Positions 16,166-19,599 of a stretch of 19,599 nt of DNA are shown piece by piece. A program made the position numbers and the translations under genes. Position 1 is the stretch's first letter. Every line of letters begins with the position of its first letter. The stretch spans positions 558-20,156 of the forward strand of contig DBVV01000089.1 in NCBI GenBank assembly GCA_002308795.1. The letters are read 5' to 3'. Below the pieces are notes generated by a model. It saw nothing but the letters and a program-made list of their open reading frames with translations, was not told the DNA's origin and ran no database searches. Source of the stretch: Mageeibacillus sp. UBA1255 (lineage in GTDB: Bacteria; Bacillota; Clostridia; UBA1212; UBA1255).

Positions 16166-16202
16166 GAAGCATATCATAAGTTTGGTTTTATGGAGGTCGT
16201 AC

Positions 16203-17417
16203 ATGCCGCTTTTACTTATAAGAGACGATATTACAAGGGTCAGATGCGACGCTATCGTTAACGCCGCAAATTCATCTCTGCTCGGAGGCGGAGGCGTTGA
16301 CGGCGCGATACATAAAGCAGCAGGCCCGGGGCTTATGCGTGAGTGTTCCAGACTCGGCGGATGCAGGACAGGTGATGCTAAACTTACAAAAGGCTACAAA
16401 CTTCCGTGTAAATACGTTATCCACACCGTCGGGCCTGTTTGGGAAGGAGGTAAAAGCGGAGAAGAAGAGCTGCTTCGATCGTGCTACAGCAGTTCATTGA
16501 CGCTGGCAGTCTCTAAAAAATGCAAGAGCGTCGCGTTTCCGCTGATATCATCAGGCGTTTACGGATATCCTGCAGACCTTGCACTGAAAACCGCTGTTGA
16601 CGAGATCTCGGCTTTTCTGATGGACCCGGACAATACCGATCTGACCGTTTATCTTGTCATCTTCAGCAGAGCGGCGTTTGACATAGGCCGGGAAAGGTAC
16701 GGCAGCATCGAATCGTTTATTGACGACAACTATTCCGAGCCGTTCGTTTTGAAGGAACGCCGGTCCGGCCGTTTGAATCGTTTGCATTCATTGCCATCTT
16801 CATACAGCAGTTTATCTGAAGATGTTTCGGAAGATAACGTCGAAGAATATTCAGAAGATCATTTTGCAGGTCATTACGAAAAACAGTCTTCAGATAAGTA
16901 TTCTGTCGAAGGGTGTTCTGCAGGCGCAAAGTATGAAATAAGACCTCCGTGCGACTTCGAAGAACATCCGTTTTTCAAAAGAGATCGTAAGCTGTCCGGA
17001 ACGGCTTATGAACAGAATACAGCCCAGGCGCCACAGTCGAAAAGAGACAGAACGATCCAGGAAGCACTGAATAAGATCGATGAAAGCTTTTCTGAGATGC
17101 TTCTGAGAAAGATAGATGAAAAGGGCATGAGCGACTCTGAATGCTACAAAAAAGCAAATATTGACCGCAAGCTGTTTTCAAAGATCAGAAGCGACAGGGC
17201 TTACAGACCGAGCAAGAACACGGCGATCGCGTTCGCCATTGCCCTCGAACTGCCGCTTCCGGAAGCGAAAGACATGCTGATGAAGGCGGGATACGCGCTG
17301 TCTCACAGCAGTAAATTCGATATAATAATCGAATATTTCATCAGCAGCGGAAATTATAACATTTTTGAGATAAACGAGGCACTGTTTGCGTTTGATCAGT
17401 CTCTGCTCGGTTTTTGA
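16203..17417 (+). CDS. Macro-domain (ADP-ribose-binding) protein with C-terminal XRE-like HTH
   Basis: 404 residues. The frame is open back to 16059, but GGAGG at 16192-16196 and the promoter at 16137-16165 fix the ATG at 16203. Residues 1-170 are a macro domain of the MacroD/YmdB type: DAIVNAANSSLLGGGGVDG (Asn20, Asn23, Asp33), VIHTVGPVW and the phosphate loop ISSGVYGYP at 115-123. These proteins bind ADP-ribose and often remove it or acetyl groups from it. Residues about 178-280 are a Ser/Glu/Asp-rich linker. Residues 305-365 (MSDSECYKKANIDRKLFSKIR, then PSKNTAIAFAIALELPLPEAKDML) follow the Cro/C1-type HTH pattern, and a conserved-looking tail (FDIIIEYFISSGNYNIFEINEALFAF region) ends the protein. 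It precedes the vWA gene by 141 bases. Enzyme or sensor-regulator is unresolved. Confidence 0.9.
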   Translation: MPLLLIRDDITRVRCDAIVNAANSSLLGGGGVDGAIHKAAGPGLMRECSRLGGCRTGDAKLTKGYKLPCKYVIHTVGPVWEGGKSGEEELLRSCYSSSLTLAVSKKCKSVAFPLISSGVYGYPADLALKTAVDEISAFLMDPDNTDLTVYLVIFSRAAFDIGRERYGSIESFIDDNYSEPFVLKERRSGRLNRLHSLPSSYSSLSEDVSEDNVEEYSEDHFAGHYEKQSSDKYSVEGCSAGAKYEIRPPCDFEEHPFFKRDRKLSGTAYEQNTAQAPQSKRDRTIQEALNKIDESFSEMLLRKIDEKGMSDSECYKKANIDRKLFSKIRSDRAYRPSKNTAIAFAIALELPLPEAKDMLMKAGYALSHSSKFDIIIEYFISSGNYNIFEINEALFAFDQSLLGF

Positions 17418-17426
17418 GCGGTTTTT
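17403..17426 (+). terminator. Intrinsic terminator overlapping the macro gene stop codon
   Basis: 6-bp stem with one G-U pair (17403-17408 with 17416-17421), seven-base loop and five Ts (17422-17426). The TGA at 17415-17417 lies within it. The stem is short, so termination may be partial. Confidence 0.55.
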
Positions 17427-17508
17427 AAAGCGAATGAACGGCCTTGTTCGAACGTGTAAAAATGTCGCTTTACAGGCGACCAAATAAAAGATCCCGCGGA
17501 ATATAATG

Positions 17509-17541
17509 TGATCGCCGAGTGAGAAACCGGCGATCATTTTT
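17509..17541 (+). terminator. Terminator or attenuator hairpin in front of the vWA gene
   Basis: Perfect 9-bp stem TGATCGCCG/CGGCGATCA (17509-17517 with 17528-17536), ten-base loop and five Ts (17537-17541), ending three bases before the vWA ribosome binding site (17544-17550). It should stop transcripts arriving from the macro gene. A TATAAT at 17502-17507 without a clear -35 could start a transcript inside the hairpin. Confidence 0.75.
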
Positions 17542-17558
17542 ATGGGAGGAACTTTAAA

Positions 17559-18263
17559 ATGGAAAAAAAGAACAACGTAACTGAACTGGTATTCATCCTT
17601 GACAGAAGTGGCTCGATGGCGGGGCTGGAGAACGACACGATAGGCGGATTCAATTCGCTTATTGAAAAGCAGAAGAAAGAGGAAGGCGAGTGCTTCGTTT
17701 CAACGGTACTTTTTGACAACGTGAGCGAAGTGATCTACGACCGCGTAAAATTGTCCGAGATCAGACCTATGACAGGTGAAGATTATTACGTAAGAGGAAG
17801 TACGGCGCTTATTGACGCCATAGGCGGAGCGATACATCACATCAGCAACATCCATAAATATGCCAGACCCGAGGACGTGCCTGCGCATACTATGTTCGTG
17901 ATAACGACCGACGGAATGGAAAATTCGAGCCGCGAATATACGAGCGATCAGGTCAAAAAAATGGTAGAGAGCAAAAAGGAAAAGGACGGGTGGGAGTTTT
18001 TGTTTATCGGTGCCAATATCGATTCAGTCGAGACGGCAAGGCATTTCGGGATCGGCAGGGACAGGGCCGTCAATTACCACGCCGACGGGCGTGGCACAGC
18101 TGTCCTTTATGAGGCGGTAAACGATGCGGTCGAGTGTGTACGTAAGTGCAGCAGTGTCGCTCCGACGTGGTCCCGTAAGATAGACGAGGACAATGAATCG
18201 CGAATTAATAAAGATAGCAGCAAACCGGAAAAACCTAGAAAATTTTTTAGAAAAGGCAGATAA
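17559..18263 (+). CDS. von Willebrand factor A domain protein with intact MIDAS
   Basis: 234 residues, no signal peptide or membrane span, so cytoplasmic. One vWA domain covers about residues 7-200. The metal site is complete: DxSxS in LDRSGSM (Asp15, Ser17, Ser19), Thr82 in RGSTALIDAIGG and Asp118 in TTDGMEN. It is of the small TerY-like kind, which bind partner proteins through the metal ion, often in stress or phage-response clusters. The C-terminal tail after about residue 205 is charged and ends in a basic patch (RKFFRKGR) that might contact nucleic acid. GGGAGGA lies nine bases before ATG. The neighbour upstream is the macro-HTH gene, with a hairpin between. No kinase, phosphatase or tellurite gene is in the window, so the partner is unknown. 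Confidence 0.9.
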   Translation: MEKKNNVTELVFILDRSGSMAGLENDTIGGFNSLIEKQKKEEGECFVSTVLFDNVSEVIYDRVKLSEIRPMTGEDYYVRGSTALIDAIGGAIHHISNIHKYARPEDVPAHTMFVITTDGMENSSREYTSDQVKKMVESKKEKDGWEFLFIGANIDSVETARHFGIGRDRAVNYHADGRGTAVLYEAVNDAVECVRKCSSVAPTWSRKIDEDNESRINKDSSKPEKPRKFFRKGR

Positions 18264-18304
18264 ATGCTGAAAAATAGCATGATCAATGCGCTTTTTAAAT
18301 TTGC

Positions 18305-18333
18305 TTGACAAAGTTCGTGGCCGGTGCGAAAAT
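18305..18333 (+). promoter_or_regulatory. Probable promoter of the URO-D-like gene
   Basis: Perfect -35 TTGACA at 18305-18310; with a 17-base spacer the -10 is GAAAAT (18328-18333), four of six matches. A 7-bp inverted repeat, TGGCCGG (18318-18324) and CCGGCCA (18373-18379), links the spacer to the start codon. Confidence 0.5.
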
Positions 18334-18378
18334 ACTTTCGTTTAATCAAATGATGATAACGAAAGGAATCGTCCGGCC

Positions 18379-19443
18379 ATGGAACTAACCAGCAGAGAAA
18401 GATTTATAAGAACTTTTAAGCATCAGGAAATCGACAGGATTATTATGCTTGACTATCCCTGGGCTGGTACTCTTAAACGGTGGCATGAAGAAGGTCTGCC
18501 GGAGAACGTTGCCTGGGATGATTATTTCGGATTTGATAAAAGGATCACGGTAGGCTGCGATATTACTCCCAGGTTCGAGACAAAGATACTTGAAGAGACC
18601 GAAAGATACGTTATCCACACCACGAATTGGGGAGCGACGCTGAAATCATTTAAAGAACTTGATTCTACGCCTGAGTTCCTCGATTTCTTTATTTCCGACC
18701 CGGAACACTGGGAGATAGCCAAATCGCGTATGACCCCGACTGATGACAGGATAGACTGGGCCTGGCTTGATAAGTATTATGATAAATTCCGCTCTGCAGG
18801 TGAATATATGGACCTCGATTTTTGGTTCGGATTTGATGTGACACACTCATGGGCATCCGGAACTGAGAACGTGCTGATCGGTATGTACGAGGATCCCGAG
18901 TGGATAATGGATATGTTCGATCATTATCTTAACGTCCAGCTTGCTTTGTTCGATAAGATACTTGCGAAAGGCTACAAATTCGACGGTATACACTGGCCTG
19001 ATGATATGGGTTATAAGAATTCAACTTTCTTTTCTCTTGATATGTACAGGGAAATGCTTAAACCGTTCCATAAAAAAGCATGCGACTGGGCACACGAGAG
19101 GGGAATGTTCGTTGAACTTCACTCTTGCGGCTATATAGAGCCGTTTATTCCTGATCTTATTGAAATAGGTATAGACTGCCTGAATCCGATCGAGGTTAAG
19201 GCCGGAATGGATCCGGTGAGGATAAAAAAGAATTACGGCGATAAGCTTACTCTGCGGGGCGGTATCAATGCCGTATTGTGGCCGGACAAGGAGGCTATTA
19301 TTGCTGAGCTTGATCGCCTGATCCCGATCCTGAAAGAAAACAGCGGCTATATTTTTGCTTCTGATCATTCCATCCCGAATTCTGTCAGCCTTGAAAACTT
19401 CACGGCTATTTCGGACAGGATCCATGAGCTGGGCAGGTATTGA
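18379..19443 (+). CDS. Uroporphyrinogen decarboxylase superfamily protein, methyltransferase-like (not HemE)
   Basis: 354 residues, the length of the URO-D superfamily. The start MELTSRERFIRTFKHQEIDR and the later HSCG (His248, Cys250) followed by IEPFIPDLIEIGIDCLNPIEVKAGMD match the MtaA/CmuA-like branch, in which His and Cys hold zinc for methyl transfer between a corrinoid protein and a thiol. The FxRQAGR-type N-terminal motif of true HemE is absent. Many genes of this branch in Clostridia have no known substrate. No corrinoid protein or other methyltransferase is beside it in the window, and the DUF4832-type gene lies far away, so the reaction is unknown. AAAGG twelve bases before ATG is a weak, distant ribosome site. 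It ends in a terminator and is followed by a tRNA promoter. Confidence 0.87.
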   Translation: MELTSRERFIRTFKHQEIDRIIMLDYPWAGTLKRWHEEGLPENVAWDDYFGFDKRITVGCDITPRFETKILEETERYVIHTTNWGATLKSFKELDSTPEFLDFFISDPEHWEIAKSRMTPTDDRIDWAWLDKYYDKFRSAGEYMDLDFWFGFDVTHSWASGTENVLIGMYEDPEWIMDMFDHYLNVQLALFDKILAKGYKFDGIHWPDDMGYKNSTFFSLDMYREMLKPFHKKACDWAHERGMFVELHSCGYIEPFIPDLIEIGIDCLNPIEVKAGMDPVRIKKNYGDKLTLRGGINAVLWPDKEAIIAELDRLIPILKENSGYIFASDHSIPNSVSLENFTAISDRIHELGRY

Positions 19444-19455
19444 ATTGCCCTTTTT
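19431..19455 (+). terminator. Intrinsic terminator overlapping the end of the URO-D-like gene
   Basis: GGGCA (19431-19435) pairs with TGCCC (19446-19450) across a ten-base loop containing the stop codon; five Ts follow (19451-19455). The stem is short, but position and U-run fit. Confidence 0.55.
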
Positions 19456-19496
19456 GTTCCTTTTTGTTTCCTGACGTGATCTTCGCGATTTTTTCG

Positions 19497-19525
19497 TTGA
19501 CTTTTGTGCGGAGTCAATGTATAAT
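19497..19525 (+). promoter_or_regulatory. Strong sigma-A promoter of the tRNA gene
   Basis: TTGACT (19497-19502), 17-base spacer, TATAAT (19520-19525). The following CGCCTCCG discriminator is GC-rich, as in stable-RNA promoters under stringent control. TTGACT and AGTCAA (19512-19517) form a perfect 6-bp inverted repeat. Confidence 0.85.
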
Positions 19526-19576
19526 CGCCTCCGCAGTGTGAGAGCTGCCGTTCAAAGTTCGCAAACAAATGCATTT

Positions 19577-19599
19577 GGAAGCGTATCGAAGTGGTCATA
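19577..19599 (+). tRNA. 5' end of a tRNA gene, probably tRNA-Ser (cut by the window end)
   Basis: The last 23 bases, GGAAGCG-TA-TCGA-AGTGGTCATA, fit a tRNA 5' half: seven-base acceptor strand, U8, D-stem from base 10, A14, G15 and G18-G19 all in place. The ATCGAAGTGGTCATA wording is what I recall from tRNA-Ser genes of Clostridia. The anticodon lies beyond the window, so the identity is not proven. A strong promoter lies about 50 bases upstream. Confidence 0.6.

Noticed and set aside
16059..16202. Upstream extension of the macro-domain frame
   Set aside because: It would overlap the guaB start and contain both promoters; the ATG at 16203 has the ribosome site and starts at the conserved macro-domain N-terminus.
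17469..17497. TTTACA as a -35 for the vWA gene
   Set aside because: The expected -10 position reads CCCGCG; the nearest TATAAT is 27 bases away.
18379..19443. True HemE (heme pathway)
   Set aside because: HemE's arginine-rich N-terminal signature is missing, the zinc HSCG motif is present, and no heme genes are nearby.

Overview
The window reads as the chromosome of a low-to-mid GC Gram-positive anaerobe, most likely class Clostridia. Pointers are consensus sigma-A promoters (TTGACA-N17-TATAAT), AGGAGG-type ribosome binding sites, the greA-lysS gene order, an oligoendopeptidase F, a YfcC-family carrier and a lysyl-tRNA synthetase with a fused tRNA-binding domain. The genes are densely packed. 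No gene-free stretch exceeds about 240 bases, and I see no CRISPR array, prophage or complete insertion sequence.

Layout. 1-1365 (+): the 3' part of a type I signal peptidase with a very long acidic N-terminal tail, ending at a hairpin terminator shared with the convergent oligoendopeptidase F gene (1448-3256, -). 3357-3830 (+): a free-standing N-terminal piece of an IS5-type transposase, then an ABC half-exporter (3878-5872, +). 5886-6440 (-): a purine-type phosphoribosyltransferase behind a perfect sigma-A promoter. 6559-8010 (-): a glycoside-hydrolase-like DUF4832-type protein. A divergent promoter pair separates it from an apparently co-translated pair (8249-11573, +): a VTT/DedA-acyltransferase-zinc-ribbon fusion and a YfcC-type carrier.

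11619-16060 (-) is a likely information/purine operon read as guaB, greA, lysS and then a tiny reading frame broken by one in-frame TAA. The GuaB protein closely resembles the unusual IMP dehydrogenase of the protist Tritrichomonas foetus, with catalytic Cys319 and Arg418/Tyr419 at the same residue numbers. guaB is divergent from a macro-domain protein (16203-17417, +) that ends in an XRE-like helix-turn-helix. This is followed by a von Willebrand A protein with an intact MIDAS (17559-18263, +), with two terminator-like hairpins between them. A uroporphyrinogen-decarboxylase-superfamily protein (18379-19443, +) follows. The window ends in the first bases of what looks like a tRNA-Ser gene behind a strong promoter with a GC-rich discriminator.

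Best candidate for an undescribed system: the macro-HTH plus vWA pair, which I read as a possible ADP-ribose-sensing regulator with a metal-dependent protein-binding partner. Next are the VTT-PlsC-zinc-ribbon fusion coupled to a carrier, and the parabasalid-type IMP dehydrogenase. All functional statements are inferred from the sequence and from memory of the families; no searches were run.
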